This document shows positions 1 to 5,501 of a stretch of 6,626 bases of DNA, in pieces (the first letter of the stretch is position 1; every line of letters starts with the position of its first letter). This DNA is from Candidatus Saccharimonadia bacterium (lineage in GTDB: Bacteria; Patescibacteriota; Saccharimonadia; Saccharimonadales; UBA4665). The translations under genes were made by a program, and so were the position numbers. The DNA is taken from the NCBI GenBank assembly GCA_023268595.1, contig JALQUD010000015.1:8846-15471 (forward strand), given 5' to 3'. The notes beneath the pieces are model-generated. The model was given only the letters and a program-made list of their open reading frames with translations. It ran no database searches and was not told where the DNA came from.

Positions 1-204
1 GCGTCCGGCATTATCAGTCCAGTCCTCGTGCCAGACCCAGGTGTTCTCGTCCAGACAGAAGAATTCGCGGCGGCCACCCTGAGGCAGCTGGCCGAACAAC
101 TGTCCACCGACCTGACCTTCCCAGTGGATCAGTGACTTATAAATCTCAGCCCGGCGCTCATCGGCGGCCTGCTGCGGGTTGATCAATGAGGCAAGCAGGT
201 TCAT
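1..204 (-). CDS. Small Trp-rich protein, C-terminus cut by window edge
   Basis: The visible part is 68 residues, starting MNLLASLINPQQAADERRAE and continuing without a stop to the window edge. The ATG (202-204) overlaps the TGA of the upstream 255-residue gene as ATGA, with no clear ribosome binding site, so translation is probably coupled. The first 20 or so residues look helical. They are followed by a Gly- and Gln-rich stretch (GQVGGQLFGQLPQGG form, residues 30-44), then a compact aromatic segment REFFCLDENTWVWHEDWTD (residues 46-64) with three Trp spaced two to four apart. There is no signal peptide or membrane segment. I recall similar short hypothetical proteins with an FFCLDE-TW-WHE-W core in Saccharibacteria, but that is memory and not a search result. 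The function is unknown. The aromatic core and the coupling suggest a small folded cytoplasmic protein acting with its neighbour. Confidence 0.75.
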   Translation of the reverse strand, partial: MNLLASLINPQQAADERRAEIYKSLIHWEGQVGGQLFGQLPQGGRREFFCLDENTWVWHEDWTDNAGR

Positions 205-968
205 GCGGCCAACCTATAGTCTTCCTGCACTCCATAATCCGGGTACTGTTGTATGTGGGCGTCCTCGGCCAGACGGCGGGCATCATCGGCCCGCTGCTGT
301 GCTGCGGCGGCGTAATTCTCGACGTTGAATTCCGTGACTGGAGCCATCTCTGCCATCCGGTCCAGATCATCCCACATCACCCGCGTCTCATCGACGACCG
401 GGTTGGCGATGCCAGCTTCCTGCAGGAAGTCCTGGTCGGTCTTAGACCAGCCGGCTTCCATCGGCGGCGCCTGCTGTGCTGGCTGCTGTGGCATCATCTG
501 GAAGTCCTGGCGGAAGAAGTCATCAGCACTTTCCACCGTGGTGCGCAAAGCGGCCGGATTGGCTTGTTCCTGGACGGTGTCGCCAGCCCAGGCAGCACTC
601 TTCATGAGCCGCTGTTCGTCAGGGTCATTAGCATTCCAGAAGCCGCTACTCTGCTCCAGGGCGGCAACGGCTGGCATGGCCTGCTGGCTGTTAGGCTGGA
701 TTTCCGGTGGTGCCGATGGGACTGCTGGCTGCTGGCCGGCAGCTGACTCCTGGATAGCTGCCACGGCGCTGCCGCCCAGACGCGCACGCGCCAGTGCCAG
801 GATACGCTCCGCGGAACCCAGTACTGCGGCTTCGCGCTCGATAGCCATCGGCGGCAGATCGCCCGCCACCTCGTGCATCATAGACTTTGGTGCCTCAACG
901 TATTTGCCGGGTTTGCCGGGGATAGCGTTGGGGCCGCCATTAATCGGTAGGAAATTGGGGAATTTCAT
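201..968 (-). CDS. Unrecognised 255-aa Ala/Gln/Pro-rich protein
   Basis: This is a 255-residue protein beginning MKFPNFLPINGGPN and ending in TGA. It follows tatD by 21 bases and overlaps the next gene by four, so it belongs to the metG-tatD operon. No Shine-Dalgarno is visible before its ATG. I recognise no enzyme family in it. Residues 1-30 are Pro/Gly-rich and residues 31-75 (HEVAGDLPPMAIEREAAVLG onward) look amphipathic and helical. Residues 76-100 are a disordered Gln/Pro/Ala stretch. Residues 101-180 are acidic, with a Met/Gln/Pro-rich patch (MMPQQPAQQAPPM). The C-terminus (about 200-245) is an acidic, Ala-rich predicted helix followed by Tyr/Asp residues. It has no signal peptide, transmembrane segment or Cys. 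Coding is supported by an uninterrupted frame, tight operon spacing and the ATGA junction. It may be a scaffold or adaptor for the downstream Trp-rich protein, but this is only a guess. Confidence 0.75.
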   Translation of the reverse strand: MKFPNFLPINGGPNAIPGKPGKYVEAPKSMMHEVAGDLPPMAIEREAAVLGSAERILALARARLGGSAVAAIQESAAGQQPAVPSAPPEIQPNSQQAMPAVAALEQSSGFWNANDPDEQRLMKSAAWAGDTVQEQANPAALRTTVESADDFFRQDFQMMPQQPAQQAPPMEAGWSKTDQDFLQEAGIANPVVDETRVMWDDLDRMAEMAPVTEFNVENYAAAAQQRADDARRLAEDAHIQQYPDYGVQEDYRLAA

Positions 969-989
969 AGCTTTGAGACCAAAACGGCA

Positions 990-1823
990 TTAAGCCAGGT
1001 TGAAGAGCCGGCGGGCATTCGCCGTCGTGGCGCGAGCCACTTCCGCCTCTGTAACACTGTCTGTCTGATATAGGTTCGCGACGAACGATAGTGTCGTTGC
1101 CGCATGTCTTGGCTCACATATATTACCACGGTATGGCTTCGGAGTCAAGTAGGGAGCATCAGTTTCTACAACGAGCCGGTCAAGCGGCACGAGCCGTGCA
1201 GCCTCGAGTTGCCCGGCGTCCTTGGTAAAGGTCATGATGCCGTTCAGTGCGATGTACAACCCCCGCTCCAAAGCCTGAGCCAGCACGTGCTTGTCGGCCG
1301 TGAAACTATGGACCACGCCGCGGATGCCCTGGTATTCATCAAAGACCTGCCAGAAATCATCAAAGGCATCGCGCACGTGGAATGTCATAGGCAGATCATA
1401 TCTGAGTGCCAGCTCGATCTGATACCGCAACATGGCGATCTGATCTTCCTTCGGCGAGTGTCCATAGTAATAGTCCAAGCCGCACTCGCCGACACCCACC
1501 ACCTTGTTCCGGGTCGCCAGCGCTTCAAAACGTTCCAAGGCTGCGTGGTCACCCCGGTAGCGGGCTGCCTCGTGCGGGTGAATACCGATGGTCGCCCAAC
1601 AGCTATCACGATCCTGCACGAATGCCACAGCCAGCTCGCTGTCTTCGACGGTCGTTCCGACGCATACCAGACGCGTCACGCCGGCAGCGGCAGCATCAGC
1701 GATGACCACGTCCGGATCGGTCTTACCCGCCTTGTGCCATTTATCGTGGACCGGCACCTCGGCCATGGCCCGGTCACCGGACAGGATCTCATGGATATGG
1801 CAATGCGTATCAACGATCTCCAT
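990..1823 (-). CDS. tatD: TatD-family metal-dependent DNase
   Basis: A 277-residue protein of full family length with the complete TatD set of metal ligands. These are DTHCHIHE at the N-terminus (His7, His9), GIHPHE (80-85), GECGLDYYY (Glu113), TFHVRDAF (His149), GVVHSFT (His172) and ETDAPYLTPKPYRG (Asp222). Family members are cytoplasmic TIM-barrel hydrolases that bind two divalent metals and act as 3'-5' exonucleases on DNA, with proposed roles in repair and turnover. The start codon lies eight bases after the metG stop, with a weak AAGG upstream, so the two are almost certainly co-transcribed. A metG-tatD pair is also common in Firmicutes, where rnmV and ksgA usually follow. Here two unknown genes follow instead. 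A long open frame on the opposite strand (1104-1994) is a shadow of this gene and metG. Confidence 0.96.
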   Translation of the reverse strand: MEIVDTHCHIHEILSGDRAMAEVPVHDKWHKAGKTDPDVVIADAAAAGVTRLVCVGTTVEDSELAVAFVQDRDSCWATIGIHPHEAARYRGDHAALERFEALATRNKVVGVGECGLDYYYGHSPKEDQIAMLRYQIELALRYDLPMTFHVRDAFDDFWQVFDEYQGIRGVVHSFTADKHVLAQALERGLYIALNGIMTFTKDAGQLEAARLVPLDRLVVETDAPYLTPKPYRGNICEPRHAATTLSFVANLYQTDSVTEAEVARATTANARRLFNLA

Positions 1824-1831
1824 GACAAGCC

Positions 1832-3286
1832 TTACGCCGCTGGAGTAGCCGATGATTCTTCAAGACGCGGGAACAACGTGCCTTCGATCGGCTGGACCAC
1901 ACCTGCCGAGAAAATTGCCCGGATGCGGGTCGCCGTGTCAGGCATGAACGGCTCAAGCAGGTCGGCGATTTCTAGCAAGTTACTACATTGGTAAGCCAAA
2001 ACCTCGCGCAAATGGTCCTCATCACCTTCCTTGGCGATCTGCCACGGCTTGACCTCATCGATGTACTGGTTAAGACCGCGCACCTGGCGCCAGACCTCAT
2101 CGAGCGCCCGGTCGAATTGGCAACGCTCCAAAGCTTCGGCATAAGCCGCCAAATCATGTTCCGGGGCCGGAATGTCACCGATGACACCCTTCTGATATTT
2201 CAGGATCATGGCGCTGGTACGCTGCACCGAGTTACCAAGCTCATTAGCCAACTCACCATTATATGCGGCAGCTAACTTGTCCCATGAGAAGTCGCCATCA
2301 TCATACGACGGCACGTGGCGCAGGAAGTAATAGCGGAACACATCGGCACTGTATGCATCGATGACTTCCAACGGCGACACCGAGTTGCCAAGCGATTTGC
2401 TCATCTTCTGGTCATTGACGGTCACATAACCATGGACGTACAGCTTCTTAGGCAGCGGTGCACCAAGCGATAGCAGGATACCCGGCCAGATAGCCGCGTG
2501 GAAGCGCAGGATACCCTTGCCGATGACCTGGACGTTAGCCGGCCAATAATCCTGGTAGTCCTGATATTCCGGGTAGCCGAGCACCGTGATGTAGTTGAGC
2601 AGCGCCTCGAACCAGACGTACATGACCTGTGTCTTGTCACCCGGCACCGGAATACCCCACTCGATCTTATCGACCGGCCGCGAGATGCTGACATCCTGCA
2701 GACCTTCGTTGATGACTGACATGATCTCGTTGCGCCGGCTCTTAGGTACGACCTCAAACTCTTCGCTGGCGATGGCCTGCTTTATCTGTTCGCCATAGGC
2801 GCTCAGACGGAAGAAATAGTTCTCTTCTTCGATCTTTTCGTACGGACGGTTGTGGTCAGGGCAGACACCATTGTTAGCCTTAACCTGGGTCTCGGTAAAG
2901 AACTCCTCGTCGCCAGTGCAGTACCAACCGACGTATTTGTTCTTATAGATGTCTTTGGCGATGGCATTCCAAATCAGCTGGGCGCGCTGCTCATGCCCCT
3001 TGTCGGTAGTGCGGATAAAGCGGTCAGCACTCAGGTTCAATGCAGTCTGTAGATCGCGGAACTTCTGGCTCATCTGGTCGGCGAATTCTTGTGGCTGCAA
3101 ACCGAGTTCGATAGCCTTCTCAGCGATCTTGCCGCCGTGTTCGTCAGTACCGGTACTGAAAATGGTCGGCTTACCTTGTTGGCGGGCGGCGCGGGCCAGG
3201 ACGTCGGCCATCACGAACTCCATGGCATGCCCCAGATGCGGCTCACCGTTGACATACGGAATCGAAGTAGTGACGTAATAATTCAT
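1832..3286 (-). CDS. metG: Methionyl-tRNA synthetase, short form
   Basis: A 484-residue class I aminoacyl-tRNA synthetase that charges tRNA-Met for initiation and elongation in the cytoplasm. The Rossmann fold carries the HIGH-type signature HLGH (17-20) after PYVNGEPHLGH, the FSTGTDEHG motif (43-51), VIGKGILRFHAAIWP (254-268), and the KMSKS loop at 294-298. The helical anticodon-binding domain follows, with NELGN (348-352) and KPWQIAK (413-419), whose Trp fits the anticodon-stacking residue of the family. There is no C-terminal tRNA-binding (Trbp111-like) extension, so this is a short form. In the connective insert the zinc knuckle is partly degraded: Cys123-x2-Asp126, then Cys142-x2-His145, where other bacterial enzymes have a second Cys at the Asp position. 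It is the first gene of the operon, with a possible promoter immediately before the ATG. Confidence 0.98.
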   Translation of the reverse strand: MNYYVTTSIPYVNGEPHLGHAMEFVMADVLARAARQQGKPTIFSTGTDEHGGKIAEKAIELGLQPQEFADQMSQKFRDLQTALNLSADRFIRTTDKGHEQRAQLIWNAIAKDIYKNKYVGWYCTGDEEFFTETQVKANNGVCPDHNRPYEKIEEENYFFRLSAYGEQIKQAIASEEFEVVPKSRRNEIMSVINEGLQDVSISRPVDKIEWGIPVPGDKTQVMYVWFEALLNYITVLGYPEYQDYQDYWPANVQVIGKGILRFHAAIWPGILLSLGAPLPKKLYVHGYVTVNDQKMSKSLGNSVSPLEVIDAYSADVFRYYFLRHVPSYDDGDFSWDKLAAAYNGELANELGNSVQRTSAMILKYQKGVIGDIPAPEHDLAAYAEALERCQFDRALDEVWRQVRGLNQYIDEVKPWQIAKEGDEDHLREVLAYQCSNLLEIADLLEPFMPDTATRIRAIFSAGVVQPIEGTLFPRLEESSATPAA

Positions 3287-3292
3287 GCTTGT

Positions 3293-3298
3293 ATTGTA
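3293..3298 (-). promoter_or_regulatory. Candidate -10 box of metG
   Basis: On the minus strand TACAAT ends six bases before the metG ATG. Transcription from such a box would start at or next to the start codon and give a leaderless or nearly leaderless mRNA. A GAGG lies just upstream of the box, about 12 bases from the ATG, and is too distant to be a good ribosome site. No convincing -35 hexamer is seen at 16-18 bases. Confidence 0.45.
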
Positions 3299-3320
3299 CC
3301 TCAGCTAGAGAAGTTTTAGA

Positions 3321-3332
3321 CCCGGTTCCGGG
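3321..3332. repeat. Small GC palindrome upstream of metG
   Basis: CCCGGTTCCGGG is a 5-bp inverted repeat around TT, located where the -35 region of the metG promoter would be or just upstream of it. It could be an operator or part of a short hairpin. No T-run follows closely enough to make it a convincing terminator. Confidence 0.25.
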
Positions 3333-3360
3333 CTTATTTGTAAAGAGAAAGTTCCAAGGA

Positions 3361-3407
3361 GAAAAGACTATGCCCGCCGGGGCATCATACGGAGCATGGA
3401 CATAGTC
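3361..3407 (-). terminator. Composite hairpin terminator after the HIT gene
   Basis: Read on the minus strand, GACTATG (3401-3407) pairs perfectly with CATAGTC (3366-3372). The interval contains a second hairpin, GCCC-CGGC-GGGC (3372-3383), immediately adjacent to the outer stem. The 3' arm is followed directly by TTTTCT (3360-3365). It lies between the HIT stop and the metG promoter, where the upstream transcript should end. An alternative simple fold is ATGCCC/GGGCAT at 3370-3385. Confidence 0.55.
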
Positions 3408-3446
3408 TGGACATTCATGCCTATAACCGTAGCACTGGCGCGCTGT

Positions 3447-3860
3447 TTAGCGCAAGAGACGGGCGACCGCGTCACCCTCGGTCTCATCAAGGTCGGCGTA
3501 CAGATCATCGGGCTTGTTGGCTTCAGACACCTGGAACAGGTAGTCATCCTTAGAACGGGGGATGACGTGGAACAGCACATGGTTGGCCTTGATCTTATCG
3601 GGCTGCTTGAACGGCCAGTAGCTCTGGCGGATGTCAATACCGTCACCGAGTTTGCCGAGGAAGCGCTGCTCGATGTAGAAGATGAGGTCAAAGATGTCTT
3701 GCAGCTCCTCCGCCGACAGGTCCCATGGCTCTTCGATATGCCGCTTAGGCATCACCAATACATGCCCTGGCACTTTGTGGGGGTCGCTCAGCAACACCAT
3801 GGCGGTCGCGTTCTCACGCAGGGCTTTGTCGGCTTGGGTACAGAAACGGCAATCGGTCAT
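3447..3860 (-). CDS. HIT-family protein lacking the central catalytic His
   Basis: A 137-residue protein of typical HIT length. It begins MTDCRFC with a CxxC pair (Cys4, Cys7), as seen in zinc-containing HINT-like proteins. It has the family's GHVLVMPKRH strand (32-41) and ends its core with NHVLFHVIPR (93-102). HIT proteins are cytoplasmic nucleotide hydrolases or transferases whose His-x-His-x-His motif supplies the nucleophile from the middle His. Here the motif reads His94-Val-Leu96-Phe-His98, so the middle His is Leu, encoded by CTG. The rest of the fold looks intact. The protein may therefore be a nucleotide-binding pseudoenzyme or use different chemistry. Its ATG is 12 bases downstream of the hydrolase stop, with a -10-like box in the gap. 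No Shine-Dalgarno is evident. The terminator at 3361-3407 probably ends its transcript. Confidence 0.92.
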   Translation of the reverse strand: MTDCRFCTQADKALRENATAMVLLSDPHKVPGHVLVMPKRHIEEPWDLSAEELQDIFDLIFYIEQRFLGKLGDGIDIRQSYWPFKQPDKIKANHVLFHVIPRSKDDYLFQVSEANKPDDLYADLDETEGDAVARLLR

Positions 3861-3866
3861 ACGCCA

Positions 3867-3875
3867 AGTATATCA
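3867..3875 (-). promoter_or_regulatory. Candidate extended -10 promoter of the HIT gene
   Basis: The minus strand reads TGATATACT, that is TGn followed by TATACT, ending six bases before the HIT start codon. The TGA of this motif is also the stop codon of the upstream hydrolase gene. Transcription from here would give a leaderless HIT mRNA, matching the layout before metG. No good -35 is seen. Confidence 0.4.
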
Positions 3876-5213
3876 GAACTGATAGTTCTTGAAGACGTCG
3901 TAAGCCTGCAGTTTGCTGCCGCCGTTCTTAAGGCCGAAGCCGGCCGGACTGCCGCCATTCTCGTGCAGGATGTACCAGGCGATCGGCGCCCGGATCTCAA
4001 AGGTCGTACCCTTGTTCCAGACCTTCATGGCGTCGAACAACCCTTTCAAATATGACGCTTTGGCAGCTTCGGTCTGCGGGCTGCACGGCGTGTTCTGCTG
4101 CGAGCCCAGGCCACTGGTCCAGCAACCGACCTCGGTGATCCAGATCGGCTTCTTTGCGAATTCCGGTTCCTTCTCCATATAACCTTTGATGACGTCCATG
4201 GTCTTCATCGACTCGGCTACGGTGCTGCCATACGGATGGAAGCCGAAGGCATCCATATAATTCCACGGTTTTTCCGGGTCCGACATCAATTCGTCCATCC
4301 ATGGCCCTAGCGTCTTGTCCCAGCTAGCCAACCCGCCATAGATCACCACACCCTGCGGGTCGACGGCGTGGATGGTCTCATAGGCCGCCTTCAAACGGAC
4401 CTGGTATTCCTTCTCGGCACAATCGAAAGTCAGCGTCGAGTTGTTGTTGCAGTAGTTATTCTGGGAAGTCCAGCCGCCATTCATCTCGTTACCGATCTCC
4501 CAGGCATGGATACCGAGCGGCATCAGCGCCTTGACGTCGGCCGCCAGCTTGGACTTGAAATCATCGACCCCGACACTGAGCGGACAGTTATATGAAGGCA
4601 AGTATGTCCTGCCGGACTCCTTAAGCTGCTTGATCACCGATGACAACCGCGATGCGTCGTCGCAGTTCATCCAGCCACGGACCCAGACGGCACCCAGGTC
4701 ATTGATGTCGGCGATGTCCTGCGAGTTGGTGCGGCTGGCATCCATGACGATCGATTTGGAAATACCGGGAGCCACGTTCCGGGTGCCCTCGGCCGGCGGC
4801 GTCGTCGGCGGGGTGGTGGGCGGCGTGGTTGGTGGAGTAGTCGGCGGCGTCGTCGGTGGTGGCGTAGTGCCGCCACCGCTATAGGTCTTTCCCCAGTTGC
4901 TCAATAAGATTGACAGATCGGCGATGGTCGTCTTACCGTCACCGTTCAGATCGGCGGCGTCACCGGTCTTGTTGAAGTTGCTGAGTAAGATTGATAAGTC
5001 TGAGATAGTCACCTTGTTATCGCCGTTCAGGTCGCCTTGGAGGTTGGGATTGACGGCGGCGAAGGACTGCCAGAGGAAGATCAAACCGGCTATCGCCAGG
5101 ACGGCGGCGATGATCAATGGCTTGGCCAAGGCATTAGGTCGTCCGAACAGGGTGCGCAATCTACCAGCCCGCATGCGGGCTGGTATGCCAGTACTGGTTT
5201 TTGCCTGTTTCAT
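3873..5213 (-). CDS. Membrane-anchored dockerin-glycoside hydrolase
   Basis: A 446-residue surface protein. Residues 1-30 are basic and 31-53 form one hydrophobic segment, so the protein is a type II-like anchored or signal-anchored exoprotein. Two dockerin type I-like calcium loops follow: DLNGDNKVTISD (61-72) and DLNGDGKTTIAD (88-99), each followed by LSILLSN. Residues 116-140 are a TTPP-repeat linker. Residues 145-446 resemble a clan GH-A TIM barrel. WEIGNE (238-243) places Glu243 as the likely acid/base, GFHPYG (324-329) is a typical active-site strand, and WITEVG (358-363) places Glu361 as the likely nucleophile. Six Cys (184, 210, 255, 265, 364, 377) suit an extracellular disulfide-bonded fold. 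The exact GH family is uncertain (GH39/GH5-like) and the polysaccharide substrate is unknown. Dockerins usually lie at the C-terminus of soluble enzymes, so this order is unusual. An alternative start is Met14. Confidence 0.93.
   Translation of the reverse strand: MKQAKTSTGIPARMRAGRLRTLFGRPNALAKPLIIAAVLAIAGLIFLWQSFAAVNPNLQGDLNGDNKVTISDLSILLSNFNKTGDAADLNGDGKTTIADLSILLSNWGKTYSGGGTTPPPTTPPTTPPTTPPTTPPTTPPAEGTRNVAPGISKSIVMDASRTNSQDIADINDLGAVWVRGWMNCDDASRLSSVIKQLKESGRTYLPSYNCPLSVGVDDFKSKLAADVKALMPLGIHAWEIGNEMNGGWTSQNNYCNNNSTLTFDCAEKEYQVRLKAAYETIHAVDPQGVVIYGGLASWDKTLGPWMDELMSDPEKPWNYMDAFGFHPYGSTVAESMKTMDVIKGYMEKEPEFAKKPIWITEVGCWTSGLGSQQNTPCSPQTEAAKASYLKGLFDAMKVWNKGTTFEIRAPIAWYILHENGGSPAGFGLKNGGSKLQAYDVFKNYQF
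4791..4868 (-). repeat. 12-bp tandem repeat encoding a Thr-Pro linker
   Basis: About six imperfect 12-bp units encode TTPP repeated head to tail (residues 116-141 of the hydrolase). Codons vary between units, so the protein repeat is under selection or has aged. It is a flexible, possibly glycosylated spacer holding the catalytic barrel away from the dockerin and membrane. Unit number could vary between strains. Confidence 0.85.
5162..5185. repeat. Perfect 24-bp palindrome in hydrolase codons 10-17
   Basis: The sequence from TACCAGCCCGCA reads as its own reverse complement across a centre between 5173 and 5174, with no mismatch. In mRNA it would fold into a 10-bp, GC-rich stem with a CATG loop. 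The loop contains the ATG of Met14. It lies 27 bases into the coding region and encodes IPARMRAGR. Confidence 0.9.
5188..5197. repeat. 10-bp palindrome next to the 24-bp palindrome
   Basis: CCAGTACTGG is a perfect palindrome two bases from the larger one, with TTTTT on its plus-strand 3' side. Its inner arm can also pair with the near arm of the larger palindrome (CTGG-CATA-CCAG on the minus strand), so alternative folds are possible at the start of the hydrolase mRNA. Confidence 0.6.
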
Positions 5214-5236
5214 TACGTGGTCTTTTCGTTACCGTA

Positions 5237-5247
5237 AGCATATCATA
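5237..5247 (-). promoter_or_regulatory. Candidate -10 region of the hydrolase gene
   Basis: The minus strand reads TATGATATGCT. It holds TATGAT, and overlapping it TGA-TATGCT, an extended -10 form. The box ends about 23 bases before the ATG, leaving a short leader with only a weak GAAAAG ribosome-site candidate. A TTGACG lies upstream, but its spacing to either box (24 bases or more) is too long for a standard -35. Confidence 0.4.
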
Positions 5248-5255
5248 CTCACGCT

Positions 5256-5287
5256 TAGCCGGCCGCGTAGCCGTCAATGTGTAGCCG
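5256..5287 (-). repeat. Three CGGCTA direct repeats upstream of the hydrolase
   Basis: The minus strand carries CGGCTA at 5282-5287, 5268-5273 and 5256-5261, spaced 14 and 12 bases apart, just upstream of the likely -10 box. Repeats of this spacing could be regulator half-sites on one face of the helix, but hexamers in GC-rich DNA can also arise by chance. Confidence 0.3.
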
Positions 5288-5350
5288 GCTTGTGACGTTT
5301 TGTGTACAAGGCCTCATCAAAGAGCGAGTTCTATGATGCCCGGATACAAC

Positions 5351-5376
5351 AAAAAAACCGCTACTAAGCGGTTTTT
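5351..5376 (-). terminator. Strong bidirectional-looking terminator after tRNA-Leu
   Basis: A stem CCGCT/AGCGG (5358-5362 with 5367-5371) with loop ACTA is flanked by seven A and five T. On the minus strand it is a GC stem, extendable by A-T pairs, followed by seven T, about 25 bases past the tRNA-Leu 3' end. On the plus strand it could also stop transcription, but no plus-strand gene precedes it. Confidence 0.85.
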
Positions 5377-5400
5377 GTACGATGACCAGGGTGATTCCAG

Positions 5401-5487
5401 TGGTGCGCGGGGCGGGAATCGAACCCGCACGCCGTTAAGGGCACAACATTTTAAGTGTTGCGTGGCTACCAATTACACCACCCGCGC
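5401..5487 (-). tRNA. tRNA-Leu (anticodon UAA)
   Basis: An 87-nt class II tRNA with CCA encoded. The acceptor GCGCGGG pairs with CCCGCGC, and the discriminator is A. The D stem is GTG/CAC with GG in the loop. The anticodon stem CAACA/TGTTG encloses CTTAAAA, giving anticodon TAA at 5451-5453. The long variable arm (GCC-CTTAAC-GGC) is typical of Leu, and the T arm is GCGGG-TTCGATT-CCCGC. It reads UUA (and UUG by wobble). Its 5' end is only 14 bases after the HNH stop codon, so it probably shares a transcript with that gene and is cut out by RNase P. Confidence 0.97.
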
Positions 5488-5501
5488 GTCATTATTGCAA
5501 A

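Noticed and set aside
325..993. Long plus-strand open frame opposite the 255-residue gene
   Set aside because: It is antisense to a gene held in an operon by tight spacing and an ATGA junction, and its translation (Arg/Ser/Ala-rich, no motifs) is typical of GC-rich antisense frames.
1104..1994. 296-codon plus-strand open frame
   Set aside because: It lies opposite tatD and the end of metG, both of which have complete family motifs; the antisense product shows no domain.
3440..3453. GCGCT/AGCGC hairpin over the HIT stop codon as the terminator
   Set aside because: No T-run follows it on the minus strand; the structure at 3361-3407 fits better.
3396..4055. 219-codon plus-strand open frame
   Set aside because: It lies opposite the HIT gene and the hydrolase C-terminus and crosses the intergenic region; it is a shadow frame.
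4791..4868. Tandem short repeats considered as a CRISPR-like or regulatory array
   Set aside because: Units are contiguous 12-mers without spacers, in frame, and encode a TTPP linker between domains.
5188..5202. CCAGTACTGG plus TTTTT as a plus-strand terminator
   Set aside because: A palindrome this short leaves only a three-base stem when looped, and no plus-strand gene lies upstream.
201..5213. Alternative genetic code with TGA as Gly
   Set aside because: The 255-residue gene, the hydrolase and the HNH gene all end in TGA at positions that fit family lengths and gene junctions.
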